Both the position numbers and the translations under genes were made by a program. A stretch of DNA of 64,000 bases, taken from positions 1,054,001-1,118,000 of the forward strand of contig BCKC01000003.1 of NCBI GenBank assembly GCA_001600455.1, given 5' to 3'. This document shows positions 12,104 through 24,574 of this stretch, in pieces. Position 1 is the stretch's first letter. Each line of letters opens with the position of its first letter. The DNA is from Endocalyx cinctus. Taxonomy: Eukaryota > Ascomycota > Sordariomycetes > Amphisphaeriales > Apiosporaceae. The notes beneath the pieces are model-generated. The model was given only the letters and a program-made list of their open reading frames with translations. It was not told the DNA's origin and ran no database searches.

Positions 12104-14493
12104 ATGTCACCGTCGTCGACGGGAGATTCGCCTCTGTCCGTCGGAGCCGCCAGTAGCTCGGGAGGACGACCGTTTCCACTGCCATCGAGGGACAACTTCT
12201 CAATCGAGATATCGTCGCCGCAGCTGGGTGCCGCCGTTAACGGAGGCGGGGTGGGCGGGATCCAGCAGCTGAAATCCCCGACCGCCGTCAAAGCCCAGAG
12301 GACGAGCTTCAGTCGAGAAGGCATACTAGGCTCAGCGCAGAAGGCCAGAAACTTATCCCAAGCTTCCGAACAGCAACAACAACAAGCCGCGCAGGCAGCG
12401 TCCTCGTCAGGATCTAATGGGATGCAGAAGGTCTCTAGTGACGAGGGTGTTAACCCTCTAAAGAGGAGAAATACGGATGCGACGGTTGACTACCCTCGAC
12501 GACGAGCTACAATTGCGGTAGGTTTATTCTCTTACCAACCTATTTACATTTGACTATTGTTTTCCTCTCGAATCTTCTCTCTTGAAGAGAAAAATAAAGC
12601 TACATGTTATCTCAGGTGGATACGTATATTAATTTTTCGTCTCTGTTCTAGTGCGAGGTTTGCCGTTCGAGAAAATCGAGGTGCGATGGCACCAAGCCAA
12701 AGTGTAAGCTCTGTACCGAGCTGGGAGCGGAATGCATCTACCGCGAGCCGGGTATCAAGCTCGACGCCGGTGACAAGCTCATCCTGGAGAGACTGAACCG
12801 GATCGAGAGCCTGCTCCAGATCAACCTGGTGAACGGCCACCATCACCACCCGAACGCGATGCAGATCGCGCACGATTCTCCCCCAATGAGCAACGGGACC
12901 GCCCTCAGCGAAGGGAACGTCATCCTCCAGAACTCGTCCGGAAACTTCGTCTCCATCATCCCCAGCGGCGGTCTCGGCACCTGGACGAGCCACACCCCCG
13001 GGACCAACATCTCGACCATGCCCAAGATCCACACCAACGCCGCCCTGCACCTGCTGCAGTGGCCGCTCATCAGGGACCTCGTCCAGCGTCCGTACGACCC
13101 CCAGATCATCCTGCAGCTGGAGATGGCTCGGGAGCCGCTGCACTCGCTCGCCAAAACTCCCTGCGTCGACCTGTCCAACACGAACGCTTATATCGAGGCC
13201 TACTTCGAGAGGGTGAATATTTGGTACGCCTGCGTTAACCCGTTTACGTGGAGGAGTCACTATCGCATGGCGCTCTCGACCGGCTTCCGCGAAGGCGCAG
13301 AAAGCTGTATTGTGCTCTTGGTACTGGCTCTGGGCCAGGCCAGCCTACGAGGCAGCATATCTAGGATCGTGCCGCAGGAGGATCCTCCTGGCTTACAGTA
13401 CTTCACAGCGGCCTGGTCACTACTACCCGGCATGATGACGGCGAATACCGTACTGGCTGCTCAATGTCACCTCCTCGCCGCGGCCTACCTGTTTTATTTG
13501 GTCAGACCTTTAGAGGCGTGGAACTTACTCTGCACCGTAAGCAGCAAACTACAACTTCTGCTGATGACGCCCACACGCGTTCCCGAAGATCAGCGGGAAT
13601 TATCCGAGCGAATTTACTGGAATGCGCTGCTGTTCGAGAGCGATCTCCTCGCCGAACTAGACTTGCCGCATTCCGGAGTGGTACAATTTGAAGAAAACGT
13701 CGGGCTTCCGGGCGGGTTTCACGGAGAAGAATCAGAAGCGGTCGGGAGGGACGATCTATGGTACTTTCTGGCGGAAATTGCCTTGAGAAGGTTGCTCAAC
13801 CGAGTGAGCCAGCTCATCTATTCTAAGGATTCTATGGCGTCGACGACCAGCCTCGAACCGGTCGTCGCCGAGCTCGACTTCCAGCTGACGCAGTGGTACG
13901 AAAGCCTCCCGCTAGCCCTACAATTCCCCTTCACCAGAACCCCTCTGCAAGACCCGATACAGACGGTCTTGCGGTTGAGATTCTGGGCCTGCCGCACCAT
14001 AATCTACCGGCCTTACATCCTAGCCGTTCTCGATAACGAACAAGCCGTATTGGACCCCTCAGTGCGGGATAGTTGCCACAAGTGCCTAGAGGCATCGATA
14101 CAACAATTGGAGCACATATCTGCACAGTAAGTCACTTAACATAAAAATATAAAAAACCCAGATACCCTTGTTACGGTTGACCAATGAATTATTTTTATTT
14201 TTCTATATTCAATCTAACGATTTGACCGCAGTCATGCCGGACATATGCCCTACCTGTGGCAAGGCGCCCTCTCGATCGTTTCGCAGACGCTGCTGATCAT
14301 GGGCGCCACCATGTCGCCGTCCCTATCCAACATACTTCTCTCCCTGGTTCCCCATCGGGAAACGATTGATCAGATCATCAACGACGTCATCATGGACATC
14401 GAGAGGATGGCGGTGCTAGCGCCGAGTCTCAGTCTCGCTGCCGAGATCATCAAGGAAGCCGAGGTCCGGCGACGCACCTTTCTGAACGGCTGA
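12104..14493 (+). CDS. Zn(II)2Cys6 transcription factor with fungal-specific middle domain
   Basis: Three exons (12104-12517, 12652-14126, 14232-14493) give 716 residues. The N-terminus (1-138) is Ser/Gln-rich with a poly-Gln stretch and a basic patch (LKRRN, YPRRRA). Exon 2 opens exactly at the zinc cluster, with six cysteines at about 139, 142, 149, 156, 159 and 166 (CX2CX6CX6CX2CX6C, including the RSRKSRCDGTKPKC loop). A short linker and a leucine-rich helix (LILERLNRIESLLQI) follow, typical of the dimerisation element. From about residue 260 the sequence matches the fungal_trans middle homology region: YFERVNIWYACVNPFTW, then LVLALGQASL and QCHLLAAAYLFYLVRPLEAW. The last exon joins in frame (SAHHAGHMPYLWQGALSIV). 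Such proteins are nuclear activators or repressors of metabolism genes. No neighbouring pathway hints at the target. The specific orthologue is not recognised. Confidence 0.93.
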
Positions 14494-17400
14494 TGCTTGA
14501 TAACAGGGCGAAAAGAAAATATGATCTATTTTTTTTATCGGTTTTACCTAATCTAAATTGCAGATGATGCAACAAAAAACTAACGCAAGCAAGCAAGCAC
14601 GCGCGCGCACGTACGCAAGAAACGCATATTCTATCCTTTTCAGCATCGAATTTCTCCGGAGTTGCTTCTCAACCGGCGGGGGCAACCCAGTTCTTTGTTT
14701 CTTGCCCCTCCTACAACCCATGCCAGCCATGTCATGTTCGCCCCACGATCCCCCGTCTTCGTGTTGGTATTGACGTATTTTTCTTTCTTACTTCTCAGCA
14801 TAAATACGAATTATTACAATATGTGCAGCACGCTTCTACCTATCAGGATTACACCGCAGTCGAACATGCAGGAACTTTCCAGGTGGCACCCTGAGCGCCA
14901 ACTTCCCTTCCCTTAACCCTGTCCGGCAATGAAAAAAGGGCCGGGAATATAATGCCCTATTTCTTTTTTGGAAGCGATACATTATTTATCTATTTCCACC
15001 CCGTGGGAGGAGGTCTACCGCGCTGCAATGCGACGCTTGATCTTGGAGGAGGTCGATCCAGATTACTCTTTTTTAACTTATTTATTACTAGCTTTACTGT
15101 GGGGATGGGCTGGGAGGATGGAAGAGAGGAGGGGGGTGGAGGGAAGGGGAAGTAGGGTGGTGGTAAAGGAAACAGGGAAAATCCTTTTCAGCCTCGTCGG
15201 ATCGTTCACGATCTGGTTCCTTTCCTCATCCTAAAATCCCTCCTCCGAGAGGACCGATTTTCGATGAAAAATTGCCAATGCGACCAAAAGGGAAGAAAAA
15301 GAAAGGGTTAATTTCAATTATAATACGCCGAGCCAAGGCCATCCAGGCACCTTTTTACTACTTTCTTTTTTACTTTACTCCGGTGGTGCTCGAGCAGCGA
15401 AACCATAGGGAAAAAAAAAAGAAAAAGAAAAAAAGCACTACAACCCCCGAAATATCTCGCGCAGAAACACGAACATTACAGCACCAGCACACCCTTTCTA
15501 GGGTTACAGTACACTTTTTCTGGGTGCGGCAGGTTCAAGCTAAACCCGTCAGACCCGTGTTGGAAGAAGATGGTTGGCGGGGGAAACTCTTGGGGTCTGG
15601 AGTAGCTAGGCTATGCGGCCCGTCATCCCGAAAAGAAAGGAACATTAGGAAAAAAAAAAAAAGAGCACTGTTCCTTATTACCGGTTGTAGCATAAAAAAA
15701 AGAACAAGGAAAAAAAAGTTGAATATCAAGAAAGTTATGACGATACTTTCAAACTATTTTCCCCTAGCTAACTCGTTTATGCTTACTTCTCCCTCAGGGT
15801 AACTCCTACGGGAAAGGAAGAAAAAGAGAGAGAAAATACACGAATGGCCTAAAGTCGACATTGCCAATACGTTACGTTAACCATTGTTCCCCCTTTCTCT
15901 CTTACATATCCGTCCATACATACGCTACACAACAGAATATATACCGGTGGGATTTGGCTTTTGCTTGTCGGGCAATTTCGGCGTTCTAACTTTTTTCCTC
16001 CCTCAACAACCTTCACGATGATATGAGAACTCACTATATATCCACCGCGCCGGATAGATTGGCTATGCAGAATGAAAGCTAGCTGGGTTAGCTTGGCATT
16101 CACACACACATACACACACTCGGACGAAGAAGAATGTTTGTTTTCTATTCCTTTTGGCTCAACTTCCATAAAAGGGTATTATTATCCGGATACACTTCAA
16201 GGGGGGTTAAGGGGGAGGATGGTTAATGTTATAACACTTTGATGATTCTGTATTTTTGGCGTTAGGGGTAGTATCTATCTATGTAGATAATCACCAATGG
16301 ATTGAATTTGAGCGCCTTGTTTTTTTTTTTTTTTTGTATCCTTCATACTCTTCCTTTTAGGGGGTGTAATAGGGAGGATAGCTCCCTTGTGAGGACTTTC
16401 TATACCACCATGGGGACTTTGCGAGTTCGGAGATACGTCATAAACGCTCTCGGGGAAGACGAGGAGCCCATTGCTTTAGCTGCTTCCATCGATTAACAAA
16501 TACCGTATTCTTCAAGAAGTATAGCAATTAGCAAATTTACAACGACTTACTTAGCCATATGTCGCTTATTCACGTTGAAACGCACATGTTCGTGGTTTCC
16601 CCACGTTCCTGCATGTTGCACGTACAGACGTTCTACGCGTATTTACGAGTCCGCATAGCCGCTCAGCGTGCGCTCTATATATATATGCTATTCTTGAATA
16701 CCTATCTTAAGTAGCTACCTAAGCGAGAGAGGCGTGCTGCGATCCATTTAAACGGCGCCTTCTGACGTCTTTCTTACTACATAGATAGGGCGAATTTTGC
16801 CCTTCTTGCTTTTGATTTTTGCCCCCCAAAACACCTTTCTTAAGGTTAACGATTTTACAATTATGACAGATAAAAAAATCCTATTATCTAAGAAAATCCC
16901 CCCACACCAAATCCCGAGGAGTAGATAACTCAATCTCTCCCTCGCTTTATACGCACGTACGAGATGCCTCATTCGGCCGGATCAACATACGCGTCCTCCC
17001 TCACTCATGCACATATGGCAGTTAACAATGTCGGATTCTAAATCCTATGAGAATATAATAAGAGGGGAGAAAAAGACTGCCCTGCGTGTGATAACGACTT
17101 AAGAAAAAAAAATACATTCACCGGACGAGTGGAAGACAAGGAAAAGGAAGGAGAAGAGTTTTCTTGAAACCTTAGTCGATCGTCATATCATTCATCTTTT
17201 AAGGAGTGACCTCATTCTTTCTACCCTGCGTGTGCATCTCTTCAAATCATAAACCCAGCTCTATTAAAACCGACTCTTATTTTAGTTAAGCGCTGACATA
17301 ACAAGAATATACATAGCATATACTATGTATGAATATCAGGTACGTCTGCATGTGTATAACCTTTTAGGTGGGCGTGCCCACCGAGACCACCAATCCTCGA

Positions 17401-19995
17401 ATACAAAGACGGTGTGTGGCAGACACCCACTAATCTGTATCAAGGGTCTTTTTCCCTTACTTACTCTTTCTTGTCGCCTCGCTTTAAATACTATTTTAAG
17501 GGTAGTCGGGACATCCTGTCACTTGATCCTTGCTTGTTAAGTACTCACCCCGCATGTAGATCGCTCTCATGTCTACACCCGTACATATCCACCAAAATTG
17601 GAGGAATCGTTACATTTCTTTATCTAGTATAACTGGATCTATCTATCAACATTGTCCTTCACGTGAGCGGTTAACATAACGAATGTACGGTGTAGTAAAT
17701 AGGTCGATTTTTTTTTTCAGCTATTCACAGCACCTAGGCTGCCAGATAATTAGGTTTAGATAGAAGTAGGCGGTCCGGTCGCATCGTGTCGCCCGGTGTC
17801 GTGAGAGCCACAGCTTCTTCCGACAAAGAAGATCGCTGTAAGCCGACACCGAAACCCTATATACCGATATTATAGACATTATCTGATAACAACTATTATC
17901 AGCTACCGTGGAACGACCACGATGATAAGGCGTCTGCGTTTCATTTTCATTAACACCAACCAAACTATCTATAAATTTAAACTTGTTTGTCGGGTCAAAC
18001 AGGACATAACCCACTATCATTATCGTCCAAATAAACTTTCGGGTCTTCCTTCGAGCGTGGAGGGTAGACAGCGTTAAATAGAAATACATGATTATCGTCA
18101 GATACCGTCTATTGTGGTTTTTTAGTCCCTTCAAACATTTGTGGATCGGCAACCTTCACGATGCAGACCCTTTCCTGACGGGCCTACTATCATAATCATG
18201 TCATCAGTTTCGACCCCCACCTATAGCTCTTCTCTCAACTAAATATTGGCTTCTCTCTCCATATCTTTACCGTGTATGTATGTCTCATCAACGGCTTCCG
18301 ACAAGAAGCATAAAAAGAGTTCCAAAAAAAAAAAAAAAAAGTCTCAGTTTCGCCGGCGTGTGCTCCCCTTTCAGGAAACCTACTCGTACACGCGCACACA
18401 CATACATACACGCTCAGCATACACATACTTAGACACGCACGTGAACACTCTCTGTCTCTCTACCGAGGGTGAGTACGTGAACCCTTGTCTTCTGTTTCCG
18501 CCGCAGCAAGTGGGGTTCAGAAGACACGAAATCACGTTAAGGCTTGTCTATACGTGCATTTACTCGGCCCATGTATCAATCAGTGCTTAGAAAACGGGGA
18601 AAATTAAAAGGAAGGAAGAGAAAAGTCCCAACTCTCGACCAAGAAACTTTTATGAAGGATCCGCATATGCATTATTGCTCCTAGTCTACCACTACCGGCC
18701 ATCACCGAAGCCGAGGCCGGGATTGCGTCCGTGTTGCGTTGCTTTGCTTTTTTCTTGTCAATAACTTTTTTTTTAACACTATTCATGCCCGTGGTTTCAT
18801 TCTAGGCGCTACCGGAATGAAACGGCTTTGCCGACCAACGTATCGGAGTTTTTTTTTGTTCTTCTTTCTCTTCTTTTGCTTCCATCGCATAAACGTACGC
18901 CAGGAGCGCCAATCTCCACAACTGAAAAGAACTAGACCGCCATACTGGCATATCTTTCAGCTCAATTCGGAAACCGTACGCGATTGGGTAGGAAGTTGGT
19001 CTTGGAAATATTTTTGAAGGTTTTTGAAAACGTACGATACTTGAAGTTTTCAACCCCCCACCCCCCTCCCTTTTTTTTTTAAGTTTCAAAGGGTTCTCTA
19101 GATCGTCCTATTCGCGTACCATTCTTCCACGGTAATGTTCTCGAGAGGGATAAGGCTGTTTTCTTAACGGTAACTATTCACCTATTATTGGAGGTATCTG
19201 TAAGTTTATCAAGCACCGCCATCGCGCATTTGGTATAGGCGTTTAAAGGCGCGAAAGGGGAGGACGCTGTTAAAAGGGATATTTCGCGGCTAGTGAAACA
19301 GATGCGCAAGAACCCTATATACCAAAAAGTAGGTTCAGGATCTACCATTCGGGAATGACGTGCAGGCCGTGTTCCTCTTGACCAAGAAGTGAGCAATTAG
19401 ATAGTTATTCAGACCCTTCTGTGCGGCGCGGAAGCCGAAGCGAATTTTGATGCACTCGAGTTCGGGATGCTCAAGTATTTGTCCGTTCAATTTAGCTGTT
19501 GTCGGTGCGGTGCACCTGCCTAGACATAGTCGTCTTGATTCGGCGCCAGTAGAGTTATTATTAAGCAAGCGTTCGCACTGAATTACTATGTATCCTTAGG
19601 CCCTCAAGTGTGTTAACCTGTCTTATAGTCTCGGTAGGTAAGGTAGGATAGGATTGGTCAGTAGATAATGGTAGTCCTTTTAGCTACTTAGTGATTTGAT
19701 TACAGAGTTTTTCATGATTTATTCATACGAATATTCAGTGGTGGTTTCCCTAGAAGACTACAGTCCTTGCGACTAGCCCGGCTGTTACTAGGTTGCTGAG
19801 TCACAACTTTCCGCAGTTTCTAAATGTTTGAAAGGACCAAAGGGCGTCAAATGAAATCTTGGGTAGAATCCCAATCGTTATTCCTCTGAAAAGTATCTGT
19901 GTATCGTCAAGATGAGTGTTGTACCTATAGTATGGAGCAAAATAGCTCGTAGCCAACCATCCCTCGCGGTCTCCAATCTCGTCCTATTTCCATGT
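14494..19995. other. 5.5-kb spacer, largely non-coding
   Basis: No intact gene is supported. The region contains A-rich and T-rich tracts (near 15410-15430, 15650, 16320, 18320) and scattered short open frames without domains. The part from about 18.9 to 19.6 kb shows protein-like reading frames on both strands that do not assemble into a gene; it is listed separately. A short + frame ending at 16494 (segment YVINALGEDEEPIALAAS) looks protein-like but has no supported upstream exon. Confidence 0.6.
18890..19580. pseudogene. Possible decayed coding region, strand uncertain
   Basis: On the + strand, two open pieces, 19084-19199 (segment FFHGNVLERDKAVFLTV) and 19239-19358 (segment VKRDISRLVKQMRKNPIY, stop at 19356-19358), could be joined by GTAAGT...TAG. 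That intron would be only 39 bases, shorter than the others here. On the - strand, 19335-19568 also reads as plausible protein (LEHPELECIKIRFGFRAA). Neither strand gives a start codon, a full set of splice sites or a known domain. It may be a relic of a gene disrupted by stops and frameshifts, or coincidence. Confidence 0.2.
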
Positions 19996-21409
19996 CTATA
20001 CGCTCATAATATTTCGCCAAGACGAGGGCCAATGAGGTTGCGTGTCTGGCAAGAAATCGGGGTGTGCGGGATAATCCTCCATCGCGGGCTCGGCAACATC
20101 GTCGCCCATGTGTTTTCCGATGGCCTTCTTGATGGCCGCTCGAGTTCCCTGAAGTGCTTCTCTCCACGAGAGGTAGCCGAAGTCGCCGTAGCTGAGGCGC
20201 GGCAAGACTGATAATCGGTAGAAATCGAATTTGTCTTGGTTCTAAGTAGCGTCAGTAAGCTAGCTAGCTTCAACATAATTGTGCAGGGGTTGTATTTCCT
20301 TACCTCGAAGTAGTGAGGGCGTTTGACGTGCTTCATGAGCCAAATCTCCTTGATTCTGACCAAGTCCTGGCAACTTCCTCTCAGCTATAGTACAGTTAGC
20401 GTGTGGGAATTATGACAAGTTCAGAATTTGATCATAAAGAGCCGGTCAACAGTATAGAATATAGTGTATAGAAAGCAGTTGCTTTGTTATGTTGATTGTG
20501 TTCTTGTTCATGGCACCCGACAGCATGATGCTTCATGACCTACCTCTTATATACAATACTAGTCCCTAAAATTACCAAGAGTGAATATGATCACTGTTTC
20601 GGCTAGGCTTTGGGGCTCTGCACTGTATATAAGGGGAGGTTATAGAGCAAATTGCTAGCATGCTTCTTCAATAAGGTCGGAATTGTTATTTGAAGGTAAG
20701 GTAAGAGTATAATTTCACTTACAATTGAATTTTTCGTAGGGTCGTTGTCTGTGTACTGATCGCGGAATTCTGCTTCAGCTCTCACGAAAGACTGTACGAG
20801 TTTGTCGACTATCTTTAGCAGGTCTCGGACCAAGGCATCTGGGTATGCAAGCACAATGGTCTGACGATCCGGTGCAGCGACATTGAATAGATCATTGGGA
20901 TTTCCGTTAAAGACCTCAGTGAACGGCTCTAAGAACTTCATGATCTTGTGATAGTACAAGCTGTCACCTTTCATCATGTTTATTGACTAGAGGTTTATTT
21001 TGTCGTCAACCTTCTCTCCTATTAAGTTGTTTCCACAATTAGACGATTTAATTGACGACTTACTTCATCATAACCATTGCGAGAGGAGCTGCAAGTAGCA
21101 CAGCGGACTTTGGATGCTCCGGATCTAAGGCAGTTCAACAAAAATGCCTTGCCATCACCCCAGTCTTTGTTCTTGACACCGATACGTAAGCAGTCGGTGC
21201 ATACCGGCACCAGTTCGGCCGGAGGAGCAGAGCCACCGGCTTCGGGTTGAATTCCCTCCATCATTGCTGCGATCAGGTTAATAGACCTGGGTGTAATTAT
21301 AGTGTTAGTATTGACATGTAGATATTTGACTCCCTTTCGGTCTTTCTTATATGATCGCGGAATAGAATCGATAAGGATAGGTAGATGAGAACGTAATAAG
21401 GACGTACAT
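19996..21409 (-). CDS. Unrecognised five-exon protein with a CxxC...CxxC motif
   Basis: Coding segments on the minus strand are 21264 or 21286 to 21064, 20986-20723, 20384-20304 and 20241-19996, all joined in phase 0 by GTAAGT/GTAAGG donors and TAG acceptors. The simplest start is ATG at 21264. If an intron at 21407-21287 (GTACGT...CAG) is removed, an ATG forms across the junction (AT at 21409-21408 plus G at 21286) and adds seven residues (SINLIAA); that model gives 271 residues. Near the N-terminus is a cysteine set, CTDC, a single C, then CATC, suggesting a small zinc-binding module. The rest is mixed helical, with FLEPFTEVFNGNPNDLFNV, VRIKEIWLMKHVKRPHYF and a C-terminal YGDFGYLSWREALQG. 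No signal peptide or membrane helix is visible. I do not recognise the family. Frame continuity over three introns supports a real gene; the function is unknown. Confidence 0.7.
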
Positions 21410-23258
21410 TGTAACCAAAGAGCTTTGAGATATCAAATGTGAATTTGAAAAAAAGTTGGTAAGAAAAATATGCGATCTTTCGCGGCCGAAGTGTTTATCA
21501 CAGCATGACAAGTACCGAAGGAGAACAAGAGGAAGTTGGAAAACAAGTGGCCTACAGTTCGCTCCTGCCCCCGATTATAAGATCAATGCAAACAATCAGT
21601 CGATAAATTATCGGTAATTATTTATAGAATGGAAGCGACGTTGTCTGAAGCACTTGAGTCAATCATTTCAAGTACTCTTAGCTAAGTCCACTCTACGGTA
21701 GGTCGCTGGTGTATTCTTTCTTCAATATCGAGTCCATCTCTCGGCTTGCCAAAAGAAATAAGGAAACCGCACATACATGGTTTATATATGAAAACACCGA
21801 AATAATCAACCTCATCAAGCTATCTTCTTTGCGAAAGTACGTTTTACTACTACGTACCTCAAGATCTGGTCTCGCTATCACATCATTTATACCCCCCATT
21901 GCCAGTGGCAGGCTCGCTTAACTCAGTTCGCCTCTTCTCATCCATTAAGAGTATACTTACGTTTAGCTTTCAAGAATATACTTGAGAGATTAGCTTACCC
22001 ACCCACTCTTACATGGCTGAATGTTCTGATTGCCACATAAAGAAATCTTCGGGTAAGTATAGTTCAATCACTCATGAGAAGATTTTTTTTTATGCATACT
22101 AGAATACTGAAAAGTGACTATTGAACAGCGACTACTATAACAGCTATTTTGCTCGAGAAAAGGGCGTGACACCATTTACGGTTGTGCAAATAAGGGGATA
22201 AAGAATACACTGACGAGAAGTCAGGAAATTGCCTATATACTGAACCCTCAGGTGAATAAGGAGATAAGGAATACACATATGAGAAATAAGGCAAACATCA
22301 ACATGCCGAATCCTCAGATAAATCCGAGGTTCATATACAACTTAATATGGCTGACGTTTATCTACTGGATTAGAAAAGGGGTCAAAAAGATGGTTAATGG
22401 TCCTTGTCTTTGTAAGCATATTGCTTATAAGAGTAACCCCGCTTAACTCAAAAACGCCATTCATGGATACTTTATTATCTGATTAGCCTAGCACAGACCA
22501 CCCTATCACTTAATAAGGTTCATCAGGTTTTCGTTCTATTGACATGTGGCCGAGCTTTTCTACGCATCACTATCACCAATCACGTTAATCACCAAAGTTG
22601 CTACCATCACAAGGGGTTTTGCCATTACTACCTTACCATTCTACATATTGACAAGGAAATCTTACGTTGGAGCGCGTGCCTGTGTCTTGTCTCTCCTATC
22701 TTCGTCAACGTGTTCATTCATTCACTCATTCATCCATTCATTTATTTCTTATAATGACGAGATCGAGAAGGGTTCCTTTAAAAGGATTATAATCATCACA
22801 ACCTGATGATATTCTATTCTTTTTGCTAAATCAAGATCCCTACCACTTTTTTATGACATGACCCACGTAGGCTAAGCAAAAAAGACCCTGACGAGAAAAA
22901 AAAAAATAATAATCAGATCCCCGCCAATAAGAAGGCAACGGACAACAACAACACGGCCAGCAAATAAAGTATTAAAAATAAAAATTCATCTTGACCGACA
23001 CTTAATCCATTTTTTATATATTTCACACCGCATCCCGTAGATATTATTATATATCACGGTAGTGGGAAGAGAAAGGAAAAGATACAACTTCGGTTACACG
23101 GCCATCTATACCTAGCCAACGTTTGAGCTCTACGGTCCATCACGAGCTAGCAAGAGAGACATTTACTTGCCGAGCTCAGCGGGAGGAAGAGAGAGAAGAA
23201 AAGGCAATAAAAAAAAACCAACCACAACTCCAGGACGCGAAGAAGAAAAACTACCAAG
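21410..23258. other. Intergenic region between two divergent genes
   Basis: About 1.85 kb, AT-rich, with no supported gene. Short open frames at 22250-22800 have no domain and contain repeated ATTCATTC units near 22710-22745. It holds the upstream regions of the minus-strand unknown gene and the plus-strand Apq12-like gene. Confidence 0.7.
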
Positions 23259-23957
23259 ATGGATATGAACGATAATACTTGGATTCTCCATGTCTTACAA
23301 GGTAAGCTTGAGTAAAAAAAAAAAAAAAAACATACTTCGCCGATACATTCTATATACACTATGCCCCCTTCCCCACTACCTTTTCAAATACTATTACCAA
23401 AATCAAATACTTACCTAAAAAAAAAAACAGGCATGCTCCCCGACCAAACCGTCCGCCTAATCCACGAGCACGTGCTCCACCCGCAAAGCCTCTTCCAAAG
23501 CGTCCTCGCCCACCTCGCCTCGACCCTGCGGTCCCTCTGGGCGCAAGCGGCGCCCTTCCTCTACCCGCTCTTCGCGCGCGCGATGCGCGCCCTCGAAGAT
23601 TCCCCGGACCTCGTCGTTTTGGGTTTCCTGTTAGCCATCTTCGTGCTCGCCCTGCAGATCGTCGCGTGGGTGCACCGGACGATGATGTTCTTTACGAGAT
23701 TGGCGGCCCGGATGGTCGGCTGGGCCCTGGTCGCGGGCCTGGTCGCCGTCGTCTGGCAGAGGGGTCCCGAGGCGACCATTCGCGACGTGGTGGTCGTCGT
23801 CGGCAAGCTCGTAGGCTACGCCGCCGTCGTTAGGGATATTTGGCTTTCCGAGTATCGGAAATACGACGCTCAGACTAGAGGGGGTGGCTCCTCGATGGGT
23901 GGTGGCGGTGCTGGGTCTGGGTATATGGGAGGTGGTAGGAGGGGAGGAGGGAGGTAG
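23259..23957 (+). CDS. Apq12-like nuclear envelope / pore biogenesis protein
   Basis: Exon 1 (23259-23301) encodes only MDMNDNTWILHVLQ and the first base of a Gly codon. Exon 2 (23431-23957) completes it after a 129-base intron that ends in an A-rich tract and CAG. The product is 189 residues. After an amphipathic N-terminal part (LPDQTVRLIHEHVLHPQSLF) there are two hydrophobic segments at about 75-97 (VVLGFLLAIFVLALQIVAW) and 108-123 (GWALVAGLVAVVW). The conserved tail RDIWLSEYRKYDAQTR comes next, then a Gly/Ser-rich C-terminus. This layout matches the fungal Apq12 family (PF12716) of nuclear-envelope/ER membrane proteins linked in yeast to pore assembly and lipid homeostasis. The gene converges on GPN3, with 617 bases between the two stop codons. 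Confidence 0.82.
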
Positions 23958-24574
23958 GAGATTATTTCATGATTATGATGAGAAATAAGAAGAAAAAGAA
24001 AACAAAAAAAAAAAAATATTTATCCCTTTTTTTTATGTCAGAGTTAATTATAGGCATATAGTCAAATGGATATCATGATGTGACGCCCCAAGTAAAGCTT
24101 TTTGGATAATGTGTTGCTCGATTGGTATCTATTTCGCAATATCAAGTAAACATAATGTTTACTAAACCTTTCTATTTCAGGTTGACGATCTATTCATGGA
24201 GAAATCATGTCTGTGAGTAAGGTCACTGCATGTCCGTTATCGGTTTATGTAGGCAATGTGTTGCGATACGAGGCGAAAGAATGTCAACCCCTTTTCTTTT
24301 TCTTTTTCTCTTTTTTTGGGGGGTGTATCGTATCATAAAAAAAAACTCGAGTGATCTCTGATTATGATGAATATTTCCCTGTAAATGAACCTTTCCTATC
24401 AAAACGCCGTTGCTATGCTTGAGGACCATGCCGAAATCAGATAGATGAACGAATATATCCATTTCCCGTCCCCTCGAGACCATTTTCATCATACCCTGTC
24501 AGGTGACATGACAAAACCAGGCATAATATTTCTACATTAAGTCTCCTTTCCCATCATTACAAGAAAAAAAAAAT
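23958..24574. other. 3' spacer between convergent genes
   Basis: Shared downstream region of the Apq12-like gene (+) and GPN3 (-). A-rich and T-rich tracts near 24000-24040 and 24290-24350 may serve as polyadenylation signals. No gene is seen. Confidence 0.7.

Noticed and set aside
17721..18152. 143-codon minus-strand open frame
   Set aside because: Random-looking composition, no domain and no plausible promoter or splice partners.
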